Positions 23,512 to 31,567 of a DNA stretch of 34,337 nucleotides are shown piece after piece. Origin of the DNA: Candidatus Halomonas stercoripullorum (GTDB lineage: Bacteria; Pseudomonadota; Gammaproteobacteria; Pseudomonadales; Halomonadaceae); contig DXFC01000325.1 of NCBI GenBank assembly GCA_019114645.1, forward strand, positions 1-34,337, read 5' to 3'. The notes below the pieces were generated by a model, which worked only from the letters and a program-made list of their open reading frames with translations, searched no databases and was not told the DNA's origin. The stretch's first letter is position 1. Every line of letters begins with the position of its first letter. The position numbers and the translations under genes are program-made.

Positions 23512-23901
23512 ATGGCACAGCAGTATTACGGCACAGGGCGCCGCAAGACTTCAACCGCCCGCGTCTTCCTCAAGCCGGGTACCGGCAAAATCACGATCAA
23601 CAATCGTGAGCTTGAGCAGTATTTCGGTCGTGTTACCGGACGCATGGTGGTACGTCAGCCACTGGAACTGACTGAAACCACCGGCCAGTTCGATATCTAC
23701 GTCACGGTCAAGGGGGGTGGTAGCTCTGCCCAGGCAGGCGCCATTCGTCATGGTATTACCCGTGCGCTGATGGATTACAATGAAGAACTGCGTCCCACTC
23801 TGCGCGCTGCAGGTTTCGTGACCCGCGATGCGCGTGAAGTTGAGCGTAAGAAGGTCGGCCTGCGTAAGGCACGTCGTCGTCCGCAGTTCTCCAAGCGTTA
23901 A
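23512..23901 (+). CDS. rpsI: 30S ribosomal protein S9
   Basis: 129 residues, standard size. It shows YYGTGRRKTSTARVFLKPG at the N-terminus, GQFDIYVTVKGGGSSAQAGAIRHGI in the middle (read in two parts), and the basic tail KKVGLRKARRRPQFSKR whose last arginine contacts P-site tRNA. A strong ribosome site (GAGGGGAAC) precedes the ATG. The rplM-rpsI pairing is near-universal in bacteria. A strong intrinsic terminator follows 18 bases after the stop, closing this operon. Confidence 0.99.
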   Translation: MAQQYYGTGRRKTSTARVFLKPGTGKITINNRELEQYFGRVTGRMVVRQPLELTETTGQFDIYVTVKGGGSSAQAGAIRHGITRALMDYNEELRPTLRAAGFVTRDAREVERKKVGLRKARRRPQFSKR

Positions 23902-23918
23902 TCAAAGCGGCATGCGAC

Positions 23919-23949
23919 AAAAAACCCGGGCTTGTGTCCGGGTTTTTTT
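23919..23949 (+). terminator. Intrinsic terminator of rplM-rpsI
   Basis: AAAAAACCCGG pairs with CCGGGTTTTTT around a short loop and is followed by an uninterrupted T run. It lies just after the rpsI stop. The remaining 160 bases before petA hold no other feature I can support beyond the petA ribosome site. Confidence 0.92.
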
Positions 23950-24115
23950 GTTCTTGATATTTCAGGGGTTTATAAAAGAAATACTATCCTGTCTGGATGG
24001 GGCTCGCCTTGTGCGAAGCGGTACGATTCCTTAAGATATGCCGAATTTGGTATCCGTGGCCGCAAAATGCGTTCCGAGCAGGATTAACGGGTAAGCTGAT
24101 GGGAGAGACCAGAGT

Positions 24116-24709
24116 ATGGCAGACAACGGCGTGAACAAAGGGCGGCGCCGCCTGCTCCTGGGTGCCACCACCGTCGTAGGGGCGGTGGGGGCCGTAGGGG
24201 TGGCGGTTCCCTTTGTGGCATCCTGGCAGCCGAGTGCCAGGGCAAGAGCGGCCGGGGCACCGGTAACCGCAGACGTTTCGAAACTTGAGCCGGGACAGCG
24301 GATGATCGCTGAGTGGCGTGGTCGGCCTGTATGGATCGTGCGACGCACCCCCGAGATGATTGAGCTGACCGAAAACTTCGATACTTCGCGCCTGGCCGAC
24401 CCTGACTCGAATGAGCCGCAGCAGCCTGACTATGTCTCGGGACCGCTGCGCTCCTTGCGTCCAGAATATTCTGTGCTGATCGGGATTTGCACGCACCTGG
24501 GCTGCTCGCCGCTCTACCGCCCTGCGCCAGAGGATATCGATATGGAGGCCTGGCCTGGCGGCTATTTCTGCCCCTGTCACGGCTCCTACTTCGATTTGTC
24601 AGGACGGGTGTTCCGCAACGTACCGGCACCGACGAACCTGGAAGTGCCACCGTATCGCTTTGAAAGTGATGATGTGATCGTGGTCGGTGAAGATGAGGAG
24701 GCTGCGTGA
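24116..24709 (+). CDS. petA: Ubiquinol-cytochrome c reductase Rieske iron-sulfur subunit
   Basis: 197 residues. The Rieske protein of the cytochrome bc1 complex takes one electron from quinol and passes it to cytochrome c1. A twin-arginine-type N-terminus (KGRRRLLLGATT) leads into a Gly/Ala/Val-rich membrane anchor (about 12-36), then the flexible hinge. The 2Fe-2S ligands are Cys125 and His127 (CTHLGC) and Cys152 and His155 (CPCHGSY). Cys130 and Cys154 form the usual disulfide. GGGAGAG precedes the ATG at a suitable distance. It is the first gene of petABC, overlapping petB by one base of the stop. Confidence 0.98.
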   Translation: MADNGVNKGRRRLLLGATTVVGAVGAVGVAVPFVASWQPSARARAAGAPVTADVSKLEPGQRMIAEWRGRPVWIVRRTPEMIELTENFDTSRLADPDSNEPQQPDYVSGPLRSLRPEYSVLIGICTHLGCSPLYRPAPEDIDMEAWPGGYFCPCHGSYFDLSGRVFRNVPAPTNLEVPPYRFESDDVIVVGEDEEAA

Positions 24710-25968
24710 TGGCTAATCCGAACAAGGCGATGGCGGAAAAAGGGATCATGCGCTGGGTAGATGAGCGCTTCCCCGCCACCCAGATGTGGCAAGACCATCT
24801 GTCCAAGTACTACGCTCCCAAGAACTTCAACTTCTGGTACTTTTTTGGTTCACTGGCACTGCTGGTGCTGGTCAACCAGATCCTTACCGGCGTCTGGCTC
24901 ACCATGAGCTACAACCCGACTTCCGAGGGTGCGTTTGCCTCTGTCGAGTACATCATGCGCGATGTGGAGTACGGCTGGCTGATTCGCTACCTCCACTCAA
25001 CGGGTGCCTCGGCTTTCTTCGTGGTGGTTTACCTGCACATGTTCCGCGCGCTGCTTTACGGGTCCTACAAGGCGCCCCGCGAGCTGGTGTGGATCTTTGG
25101 CATGGCCATCTACCTGATGCTGATGGCCGAAGCCTTCATGGGCTACCTGCTGCCTTGGGGCCAGATGTCTTACTGGGGTGCTCAGGTCATCATCTCGCTG
25201 TTCTCGGCGATTCCTTTCATCGGACCCGACCTGGCACAGTGGGTGCGTGGTGATTACCTGATCTCCGGTATCACTCTGAACCGCTTCTTTGCCCTGCACG
25301 TGGTAGCACTGCCTATCGTGATCCTGGCGCTGGTCGTGTTGCATATCATTGCGCTGCACGAGGTGGGTTCCAACAACCCCGACGGCATCGACATCAAGGC
25401 CAAGAAGGACGAGACCGGCAAGCCGCTTGACGGTATTCCGTTCCATCCTTACTACACGGTCAAGGATATCGTGGGCGTTGCGGTCTTCCTGTTCGTATTT
25501 GCTGCGGTGGTGTTCTACTTCCCCGAGGGTGGCGGTTACTTCATCGAGAAACCCAACTTCGAACCGGCCAACCCGATGGTGACGCCGGATCATATTGCAC
25601 CGGTTTGGTACTTCACCCCGTTCTACGCCATTTTGCGGGCCATCACTTTCAGCCTGTTCGGTCTTGATGCCAAGTTCCTGGGTGTGGTCTTCATGGGGGG
25701 GGCCATAGCAGTGCTGTTCGTGCTGCCCTGGCTTGACCGTAGTCCGGTGAACTCGATTCGCTATAAAGGCTGGTTGTCCAAGATTGCCCTGGTACTGTTT
25801 GCTGTCAGCTTTGTGGTGTTGGGTGTGCTGGGTGCGATTCCGGCGACACCGCTGCGTACCGCACTGGCACAGCTGTGCACCGCGATCTACTTCGCCTTCT
25901 TCCTGCTGATGCCGCTCTATACCAGGCTGGAGAAGACCAAACCGCTACCGGAAAGGGTAACTGGCTAA
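24709..25968 (+). CDS. petB: Cytochrome b of the bc1 complex
   Basis: 419 residues from the ATG that overlaps the petA stop (TGATG); GAGGAGG lies eight bases upstream. A GTG one codon earlier is a less likely start. This is full-length cytochrome b with both haem-binding and C-terminal parts in one chain. The haem-ligand pairs are His96/His110 (RYLHSTGAS, VVYLHMF) and His197/His212 (FALHVVALP, VVLHIIALH). About eight hydrophobic helices are visible. The Qo-site motif reads PVWY instead of the mitochondrial PEWY. The petC start overlaps the stop by one base. Confidence 0.98.
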   Translation: MANPNKAMAEKGIMRWVDERFPATQMWQDHLSKYYAPKNFNFWYFFGSLALLVLVNQILTGVWLTMSYNPTSEGAFASVEYIMRDVEYGWLIRYLHSTGASAFFVVVYLHMFRALLYGSYKAPRELVWIFGMAIYLMLMAEAFMGYLLPWGQMSYWGAQVIISLFSAIPFIGPDLAQWVRGDYLISGITLNRFFALHVVALPIVILALVVLHIIALHEVGSNNPDGIDIKAKKDETGKPLDGIPFHPYYTVKDIVGVAVFLFVFAAVVFYFPEGGGYFIEKPNFEPANPMVTPDHIAPVWYFTPFYAILRAITFSLFGLDAKFLGVVFMGGAIAVLFVLPWLDRSPVNSIRYKGWLSKIALVLFAVSFVVLGVLGAIPATPLRTALAQLCTAIYFAFFLLMPLYTRLEKTKPLPERVTG

Positions 25969-26735
25969 TGAAAAAGCAACTGTTCGCACTGCTCTTTGCG
26001 CTGGTGCCTTTCACGGCCTTTGCCGCACCAGCTGCAGATGTCCCTTTTTCGATGACGCCGGATCTGCGTGACGAAGCATCGTTGCAGCGTGGCATGCAGC
26101 TCTATGTCAACTACTGCATGGGCTGCCACTCGCTGGAGCACCAGCGCTTCGCACGTGCCGCAGAGGATATTGGCATGCCCCAGGACCTGGTCGAGGAGAA
26201 TCTGATCTTCTCTTCCAGTCAGGCATACAATGACCAGATGCAGAATGCCATGCAGCGTGATGATGCGGCCAACTGGTTTGGTGCTCCGGCACCTGACCTG
26301 ACCCTGCACGGTCGTTTGCGTGGTGCTGATTGGATCTACTCCTATCTGCTGACCTTCTACCGTGATCCCAGTCGTCCCAATGGGGTCAACAACGAAGTCT
26401 TCGATATGGTCGCCATGCCCAACGTGCTGGAACCGTTACAAGGGGTTCAGGAGAAGGTGTGTGCCGAGACTGATCGTCCCACGGCAGGCGCTGAGCTGGA
26501 TCCGCTGACAGGCAAGTATCAGTCCTGCGATGTGCTGCAGATCACTCAGCCGGGTAGCATGGAGCCGGCCGAGTTTGAAGAAGCGGTCTACGACCTGACC
26601 AACTTCCTGGCCTATGTGGGTGAGCCGTCCAAGCTGCAAGCGCAGGTGCTGGGCCCGAAGGTGCTGATATTCATCTTCATCTTCGGTGTGCTGGCTTATC
26701 TGCTCAAGCGTGAGTACTGGCGCGATATTAAATAA
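25968..26735 (+). CDS. petC: Cytochrome c1 of the bc1 complex
   Basis: 255 residues from the ATG overlapping the petB stop (TAATG). A signal peptide ends near FAAPA (residue 20-21). The haem c site is CMGCH (Cys50, Cys53, His54). A later AMPNVLEPL segment carries the probable axial methionine. A C-terminal membrane helix (KVLIFIFIFGVLAYLLK) anchors it, with a short cytoplasmic tail. It passes electrons from the Rieske centre to soluble cytochrome c. A longer in-frame reading upstream lies inside petB and is not real. A strong terminator follows. Confidence 0.97.
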   Translation: MKKQLFALLFALVPFTAFAAPAADVPFSMTPDLRDEASLQRGMQLYVNYCMGCHSLEHQRFARAAEDIGMPQDLVEENLIFSSSQAYNDQMQNAMQRDDAANWFGAPAPDLTLHGRLRGADWIYSYLLTFYRDPSRPNGVNNEVFDMVAMPNVLEPLQGVQEKVCAETDRPTAGAELDPLTGKYQSCDVLQITQPGSMEPAEFEEAVYDLTNFLAYVGEPSKLQAQVLGPKVLIFIFIFGVLAYLLKREYWRDIK

Positions 26736-26756
26736 GCCACTTGTGTTGAGGTGTTG

Positions 26757-26791
26757 AAAGGGCGCATGGTCTTCGTGGCCATGCGCCTTTT
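26757..26791 (+). terminator. Intrinsic terminator of petABC
   Basis: GGCGCATGG (26761-26769) pairs perfectly with CCATGCGCC (26779-26787), extended by A/T pairs and followed by TTTT. The 85 bases from here to sspA contain TATCAT (26841-26846), a possible -10 box for sspA, without a clear -35. Confidence 0.88.
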
Positions 26792-26876
26792 CATCGCTGT
26801 GAGTAAGTACTAGCAGGACACCTCAAGTGCGGTGACGTGCTATCATCGTGATTCGAATTGATGTGAGGATTGTTAC

Positions 26877-27503
26877 ATGGGTGTAGTGGCCAAGCGGTCG
26901 TCGATGATCTTCTATTCAGGTAATGATGATCACTTCAGTCAGCGTGTACGTATCGTGCTTGCAGAGAAAGGGGTGGCTGTCGATATTGTTGAAATCAGTG
27001 GTGACCAGCATCCCGAGGAGCTCGCTGATCTGAACCCCTACAACAGCGTTCCGACGCTGGTTGACCGTGACCTGGTGCTGTATGAATCCAAGGTCATGAT
27101 GGAGTACCTCGACGAGCGCTTTCCTCATCCGCCGTTGCTGCCGGTTTATCCCGTCGCACGTGCGCAAAGCCGTCTCTGGATGCATCGTATCGAGCGCGAA
27201 TGGTGCCCTCTGGTCGTGCAGATCGAGAATGGCACCAAAAAGGAAGCAGAGAGCGCACGCAAGCAGCTGCGCGAGAGCCTGATCGGCATCTCGCCCATCT
27301 TTGAGGATATGCCTTTCTTCATGAGTGAGGACTTCTCGCTGGTGGATTGCTGTATCGCTCCGTTGCTCTGGCGTTTGCCGGCACTTGGTATTGAGCTGCC
27401 CGAGAAACAGGTCAAGCCGCTCTTGGCTTATATGGAGCGTTTATTCGAGCGCGAGGCCTTTGTGTCATCGTTGAATGAGATCGAACGCGAAATGCGTGCT
27501 TGA
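26877..27503 (+). CDS. sspA: SspA, stringent starvation protein A
   Basis: 208 residues with a glutathione-S-transferase fold but no GST activity expected. The N-terminal thioredoxin-like part is MIFYSGNDDHFSQRVRIVL, followed by NPYNSVPTLVDRDLVLYESKVMMEYLDERFPHPPLLP (read in parts), a surface conserved in SspA that contacts RNA polymerase and sigma-70. The C-terminal helical half follows. SspA binds RNA polymerase and alters transcription in starvation and acid stress. The start at 26877 has GAGGAT upstream; a second Met at residue 10 (MIFYSG) is an alternative. sspB follows by 50 bases. Confidence 0.96.
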   Translation: MGVVAKRSSMIFYSGNDDHFSQRVRIVLAEKGVAVDIVEISGDQHPEELADLNPYNSVPTLVDRDLVLYESKVMMEYLDERFPHPPLLPVYPVARAQSRLWMHRIEREWCPLVVQIENGTKKEAESARKQLRESLIGISPIFEDMPFFMSEDFSLVDCCIAPLLWRLPALGIELPEKQVKPLLAYMERLFEREAFVSSLNEIEREMRA

Positions 27504-27553
27504 GTCGGTAATTGTTACGGTCGATGCCGGCTTCAACAGGAGGAGGGCAGCAG

Positions 27554-28021
27554 ATGTCTTCAAGCCGTCCCTATCTCGCCAGGGCGCTCTATGAGTGGCT
27601 GCTGGATAATGAGCTTACGCCTTACATTGTGGTGGATGCGGATCAGCCTGATGTCCGGGTACCGCGGCAGTTTGTGCAGAATGGACAGATCGTTTTGAAC
27701 ATTGGGCCGACTGCCGTACGCGATTTGTTGATCGGCAATGATGGTATCACTTTCCATGCCCGCTTCAGTGGGCAGCCAATGCAGGTGGTCGTTCCCATGC
27801 CTGCCTTGATTGCTGTCTATGCGCGTGAGAATGGAGTGGGCATGGTATTTGGCCACGAGCCCTGTTTGCCGGCAGACGGGGAGAAAGGTGGGCCAGATTC
27901 ACGGCCTGAGCTGAGAGAGGTCGAAGAGAGTGATGCGGCAGAGCGCGAGGCTGCAGACCACACGAAGCCTGGTGAGGTTGCCGATACCAAAAAGCGTCCA
28001 TCACTGCGCGTAGTGAAGTAG
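27554..28021 (+). CDS. sspB: SspB, ClpXP adaptor for SsrA-tagged proteins
   Basis: 155 residues from the ATG at 27554, which has AGGAGGAGGG upstream. The N-terminal substrate-binding domain reads SSSRPYLARALYEWLLDNEL, then VRVPRQFVQNGQIVLNIGPTAV, and closes with NGVGMVFGHE. A flexible, acidic and Ala/Glu-rich linker of about 45 residues follows. The C-terminal ClpX-binding motif (RPSLRVVK) is intact. SspB tethers ssrA-tagged, stalled-ribosome products to ClpXP. It is paired with sspA as in most gammaproteobacteria. An upstream in-frame start at 27512 lacks a ribosome site. Confidence 0.97.
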   Translation: MSSSRPYLARALYEWLLDNELTPYIVVDADQPDVRVPRQFVQNGQIVLNIGPTAVRDLLIGNDGITFHARFSGQPMQVVVPMPALIAVYARENGVGMVFGHEPCLPADGEKGGPDSRPELREVEESDAAEREAADHTKPGEVADTKKRPSLRVVK

Positions 28022-28065
28022 CTGTTTGGGCAGGCGGTGGTTGGTTGAGCTTAAGTGCGACAACA

Positions 28066-28097
28066 CAAAACGGCAGATCATGGATCTGCCGTTTTTT
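28066..28097. terminator. Terminator between sspB and dolP, probably bidirectional
   Basis: CGGCAGATC (28071-28079) pairs with GATCTGCCG (28083-28091) across an ATG loop. A4 precedes and T7 follows, so it is strong for sspB. On the other strand it ends in a shorter T run and may also stop dolP transcripts, whose stop is 36 bases away. Confidence 0.93.
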
Positions 28098-28132
28098 TGC
28101 GTTACACGCCTGTTAAAGATACTCGGCCTTGT

Positions 28133-28711
28133 TCAGTCAAGGTAGTCGAAGACCTTGACGATACGTTGGATGCCGCCGAGATCGGCGATGGCGTTGACGA
28201 TCCGGTCAGCCTCGGCGCGCGTGACGATGCCCATAATATACACCGTGGCGTTCTCGGTCACGAAACGCAGGCCATTGGTATCAATGGTCGGATCCGTGCC
28301 GAGTGAGGTACGGATGCGGGTATTGATCCAGGTATCGGAAAGGCGCTGGCTGGCTGGCAGGTTGGCGGCAACAGCGAGCTCGTTGTGTACATCACGTACA
28401 TTGCGTACCGCGCCGGCGATGTCGCTGGCCTTCTGCTTGAGTTCTTCACTGGGGACCTGGCCGGTCAGCAGTACAATGCCGTTGTAGCTGTCGACGTTAA
28501 TGCGTGCATCGCCAAGGCGCGCATCGGTGCGGCGTAAATTGTGGTTAATTTTTTGTTCGATATTGTTGTCCTCCACCCGGGCACCGGCGCTTCGTTCGCC
28601 GTAGTTTTCTTCAATGGTGCCGGGAGTCGTCGCGTTGGTGACTGTTGTGCAGCCACCAAATAGCAGGGCGGCGGTCGCCAAGAGACAGATAAAAAGAGAT
28701 CTTGAAGTCAT
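28133..28711 (-). CDS. dolP: DolP/YraP, dual-BON-domain outer-membrane lipoprotein
   Basis: 192 residues from the ATG at 28711 (AAGGAAA upstream). A lipoprotein signal ends at LLFGGC with lipid-modified Cys21. Two BON domains follow: the first around EQKINHNLRRTDARLGDARI with VLLTGQVPSEE, the second around WINTRIRTSLGTDPTIDTNG with VYIMGIVTRAEADRIV. BON domains bind phospholipid; DolP concentrates at division sites and supports BamA and amidase activation. It is the last gene of lpoA-yraN-diaA-dolP, the E. coli order. A 42-residue upstream extension overlaps diaA and is rejected. Confidence 0.94.
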   Translation of the reverse strand: MTSRSLFICLLATAALLFGGCTTVTNATTPGTIEENYGERSAGARVEDNNIEQKINHNLRRTDARLGDARINVDSYNGIVLLTGQVPSEELKQKASDIAGAVRNVRDVHNELAVAANLPASQRLSDTWINTRIRTSLGTDPTIDTNGLRFVTENATVYIMGIVTRAEADRIVNAIADLGGIQRIVKVFDYLD

Positions 28712-28718
28712 GGTTTCC

Positions 28719-29312
28719 TTACTCGCTGGTGCCGAACAGTTGTTCATCGATAAGATCGCACAAACAATGGATGACCAGTAGATGGACTTCCTGAATGCGG
28801 GCCGTGGAGGTCGCGGGTACGCGAATCTCGCAATCATCCTGACCCAATAGGGACGCCATGTCGCCGCCGTCGCGCCCGGTGAGGGCGACTACGGTCATCT
28901 CACGATCATGGGCGGCCTGGATTGCCTGTATCACGTTACCGGAATTGCCACTGGTCGAAATGGCCAGCAGGACATCGCCGGGTTGGCCCAGCGCCCGGAT
29001 CTGCTTGGAGAAGACTTCGCTGTAGCTGTAGTCGTTAGCGATGGAAGTCAGGGTCGACGTATCGGTCGTCAGTGCCAGAGCGGGCAAGCTTGGACGCTCA
29101 CGCTCGAAGCGGTTGAGTAGCTCAGAAGAGAAGTGCTGGCTGTCACCGGCACTACCGCCATTGCCGCACGCCAGAATCTTGCCCTCGTTGACCAGGCACT
29201 GCACCATCATTTGGCTGGCTACCTCAATGAAAGGAGGCAGCACTTCGCTGGCGTAGGTCTTGGTGTCGATGCTGGCGTTGAAGTGGCTGAGTATGCGCTG
29301 CTGAAAGTCCAT
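28719..29312 (-). CDS. diaA: DiaA/GmhA-like SIS-domain protein
   Basis: 197 residues, a single SIS domain with CGNGGSAGDSQHFSSEL near residues 49-66 and LAISTSGNSGNVIQAI around 115-130. This family includes GmhA (sedoheptulose-7-phosphate isomerase) and DiaA, a homotetramer that binds DnaA and times initiation of replication. The position between yraN and dolP is that of E. coli diaA, so DiaA is preferred. The catalytic residues were not tested against GmhA, leaving the older annotation phosphoheptose isomerase possible. Confidence 0.88.
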   Translation of the reverse strand: MDFQQRILSHFNASIDTKTYASEVLPPFIEVASQMMVQCLVNEGKILACGNGGSAGDSQHFSSELLNRFERERPSLPALALTTDTSTLTSIANDYSYSEVFSKQIRALGQPGDVLLAISTSGNSGNVIQAIQAAHDREMTVVALTGRDGGDMASLLGQDDCEIRVPATSTARIQEVHLLVIHCLCDLIDEQLFGTSE

Positions 29313-29346
29313 TCTGTGAATCCTGATCGCGGAACGCTAGAGCCTG

Positions 29347-29730
29347 TCAGAACGCATCAAAGGCGCCCTGTACCCATTCGAAGTTGAGGTCGGGTGGGGT
29401 GCCGGTCACCGCCAGCACGTCGAAACGGCATGGACATGATAGCCGGTTACGGGCGAGATAAAAACGTGCGGCATGGATGAGACGTCGCTGTTTCAGTGGG
29501 GTGACGGTTTCCAGCGGATGGCCGTGGCGCACATTACTGCGATGACGCACTTCGACAAACACCAGGGTTTCGCCATCGCTCATCACCAGGTCCAGTTCGC
29601 CCCCCTTGAATTGCTGGTTGCTGGCGACCAGCGTCAGGCCGTGTGATGCGAGCCACTCGGCCGCAATACGTTCTATCCGCTGGCCGCGCGCCCGTGCGTT
29701 ACTCCCCGGATGCATTGTCAGAGATGCCAT
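29347..29730 (-). CDS. yraN: YraN-family (UPF0102) nuclease-like protein
   Basis: 127 residues from the ATG at 29730. A TTG one codon earlier and an ATG at 29715 (122 residues, starting MHPGSNARARGQ) are alternatives, and no ribosome site decides between them. The family has an endonuclease-like fold; here the core reads QFKGGELDLVMSDGETLVFVEVRHRS, with the Glu-x-Asp...Glu-x-Lys/Arg arrangement of such nucleases (GELDL and FVEVR). Its cellular role is not established. All candidate starts lie inside the end of lpoA, overlapping it by 17-35 bases, so translation is likely coupled. Confidence 0.88.
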   Translation of the reverse strand: MASLTMHPGSNARARGQRIERIAAEWLASHGLTLVASNQQFKGGELDLVMSDGETLVFVEVRHRSNVRHGHPLETVTPLKQRRLIHAARFYLARNRLSCPCRFDVLAVTGTPPDLNFEWVQGAFDAF

Positions 29731-31465
29731 CAAGCAGGTCGAAACTCAGAATCGGGCGCGGAACGCCGCGCTCGAAACGCGCCCATGGCAGCCAGCGCTG
29801 GATGCGCCCGTCGGGACCTGCGACCAGGCGACCGGTCGCGCCGTGGTATTCACTTTCGGGCAAGAGCTGTAATTGGGGCAGTCGGCGGGCCAACTCATAG
29901 GCATCAACGCCCATGGCCATGAGACGAAACGTACCCGGGTCGGCTTCGGGTAGCAGCTCCCGGTAGCTGTCCAGGTAAGGTAACGCCTCGACGCCACCCA
30001 CGGCGGCGTCGGGGATCTGCCAGGGAATATCGACGAAATAAACATCGTCGAGATCATGGTCGAGGAGGGGTTGCGGGCGCCCTTCGTAAAGGTGGGAAGT
30101 GGCGTAGATCGGTAGATCGTTGGCACCGATATAGTCCAGGTTGGGTGGTACCTGGCGGGCGTAACTGGGCAGGGCCAGCAGGAACAGCATGTCGGGGTGA
30201 CCGCCGCTGACGGTTTGGCGAGTGCTCTCGGTAGCCGCCCCTTGAGGATTGTAAGAGACACTATTGGTGATGGCGCCACCGTTTTCGCTCCATGCTTCAG
30301 TAAAGGCGCGTCCCACGCGGCTGCCCCATTCGTTGTTGGGTACCAGCAGGGCACTGCGGTGATGTCCATCCTCACGACCGCGCCGGGCTACCTGGCGCGC
30401 TTCATCCTCGGCGGAAAGGCCATATTGAAACAGGCCATTGGCGCGATTGCCTGGATTGTCACCATAGTTCAGAGCCAGCGTAGGCAACGGCACGCTATCG
30501 CGGCTTTCAAGCTCGGTAACCAGGCCCTTGGCTAAGGGACCAACGACGACCTGGGCACCCCTGTTCCGGGCTTCGGCATACAGGGCTTCGAGATTGCCGT
30601 CCTGACTATCGAGAAAAGTGAGCTGAACTCCGCCGCTGCGCTCGACGCTGTTCAGATGCTGAGTGCGCATGCCGGTGCGAATCGACTCGGCGACGCTGCT
30701 CAACGGACCGGATTCGGGCAGGAATACTGCAATATGGCGGACCTCCTGACCGCGCAGTTCACGCAGTGCCAGCAAGTCGGCGGGTACCCGGCGCGCTGCG
30801 GGGTGCTGGGAGTGGCGCCCCCGCCATGTGTCGAGCCGAGCCAAGAGTCGTTCGATGTCACCGTCGCTGTCACGTACCAGGCGGGCGAGATCGAGCCAGC
30901 CTTGGGTGTGCTCATCGGCATCCTGATACAACTGGCTCATCTCGCCGATATCGAGGCGCGAGAGCGAGCTCCAAATAGCATCGTTCAATGCTTCCTGGTC
31001 GGTACGGGCTTGTACATACAGGAGCTGCTCGGCTGCCGCTACATGATCATCCCGCTGGGCCAGTGCCAGTCCCAGGCGTTGTCGCAGGGTCAACTCGGCA
31101 TCTTGCGGCAGTTCGATCTGATCGAGCACCTGGGCAGCCTGGATCACGGCACGTGGCACGTCGAGCGCTTCGCCAAGTTCTGACTGGAGCATGGCCCACT
31201 GCAGTCGATATTCGGCCGGCAGCTGGGTGTGGTCGAACGTGCGCAACACTTCCAGTGCCTGGGTGCGCTCCCCTTGTCGTGCTAGGATGTCCGCCGCTTC
31301 GAGCCGGGTAATAGCCGCCTGCACCGGCTCCTGCTGCCGTGCTTGTTCGAGCATGCGGGCGGGATCATCGTCGGGTGCGCGATCGATGATGCCGGGTGGG
31401 GTACAGCCGGCCACCAGCAGGCCGAAGAGTGCAGTGGCCAGCAGGCCGCGGGGTGTTTTTAACAT
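29699..31465 (-). CDS. lpoA: LpoA, outer-membrane lipoprotein activator of PBP1a
   Basis: 588 residues from the ATG at 31465 (AAGGAAAAA upstream). The lipoprotein signal ends LLVAGC with Cys21. An N-terminal TPR-like helical domain spans about 30-270 (Ala/Leu/Gln-rich, for example ADILARQGERTQALEVLRTF). The C-terminal half is a periplasmic-binding-protein-like fold, with HIAVFLPESGPLSSVAESIRTGM (in parts), VVGPLAKGLVTEL and LALPSYARQVPPNLDYIGA. LpoA reaches from the outer membrane through peptidoglycan to stimulate PBP1a; mrcA is not here. An 84-residue upstream frame overlaps rsmI and is rejected. It is divergent from rsmI. Confidence 0.95.
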   Translation of the reverse strand: MLKTPRGLLATALFGLLVAGCTPPGIIDRAPDDDPARMLEQARQQEPVQAAITRLEAADILARQGERTQALEVLRTFDHTQLPAEYRLQWAMLQSELGEALDVPRAVIQAAQVLDQIELPQDAELTLRQRLGLALAQRDDHVAAAEQLLYVQARTDQEALNDAIWSSLSRLDIGEMSQLYQDADEHTQGWLDLARLVRDSDGDIERLLARLDTWRGRHSQHPAARRVPADLLALRELRGQEVRHIAVFLPESGPLSSVAESIRTGMRTQHLNSVERSGGVQLTFLDSQDGNLEALYAEARNRGAQVVVGPLAKGLVTELESRDSVPLPTLALNYGDNPGNRANGLFQYGLSAEDEARQVARRGREDGHHRSALLVPNNEWGSRVGRAFTEAWSENGGAITNSVSYNPQGAATESTRQTVSGGHPDMLFLLALPSYARQVPPNLDYIGANDLPIYATSHLYEGRPQPLLDHDLDDVYFVDIPWQIPDAAVGGVEALPYLDSYRELLPEADPGTFRLMAMGVDAYELARRLPQLQLLPESEYHGATGRLVAGPDGRIQRWLPWARFERGVPRPILSFDLLDGISDNASGE

Positions 31466-31534
31466 GCATTTTTCCTTGTCCGCGGGCCAGTGAGGTGTGA
31501 TGCCGCCTTCCTGTACCCGATATTCAGTAACGCT

Positions 31535-31565
31535 CGGCTCAGTCCGACAGCCGCCTGAGGAGCCG
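31535..31565 (+). promoter_or_regulatory. Hairpin masking the rsmI ribosome site
   Basis: CGGCTCAG (31535-31542) can pair with CTGAG (31555-31559) and GCCG (31562-31565), leaving a two-base bulge and a 12-base loop. The paired arm contains the GAGGAG ribosome site of rsmI. It could reduce rsmI translation if the transcript begins upstream of it. A start point was not identified. Confidence 0.33.
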
Positions 31566-31567
31566 CC

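Noticed and set aside
24029..24055. Imperfect palindrome upstream of petA around GATATGCCGAATTTGGTATCC
   Set aside because: The arms match only in short pieces (GATA..CC / GG.TATC); too weak to call an operator.
24084..24806. Long minus-strand frames (198 and 240 codons) opposite petA
   Set aside because: They lie antisense to the Rieske gene, are Arg/Pro/Ser-rich, and reflect the high G+C content rather than coding.
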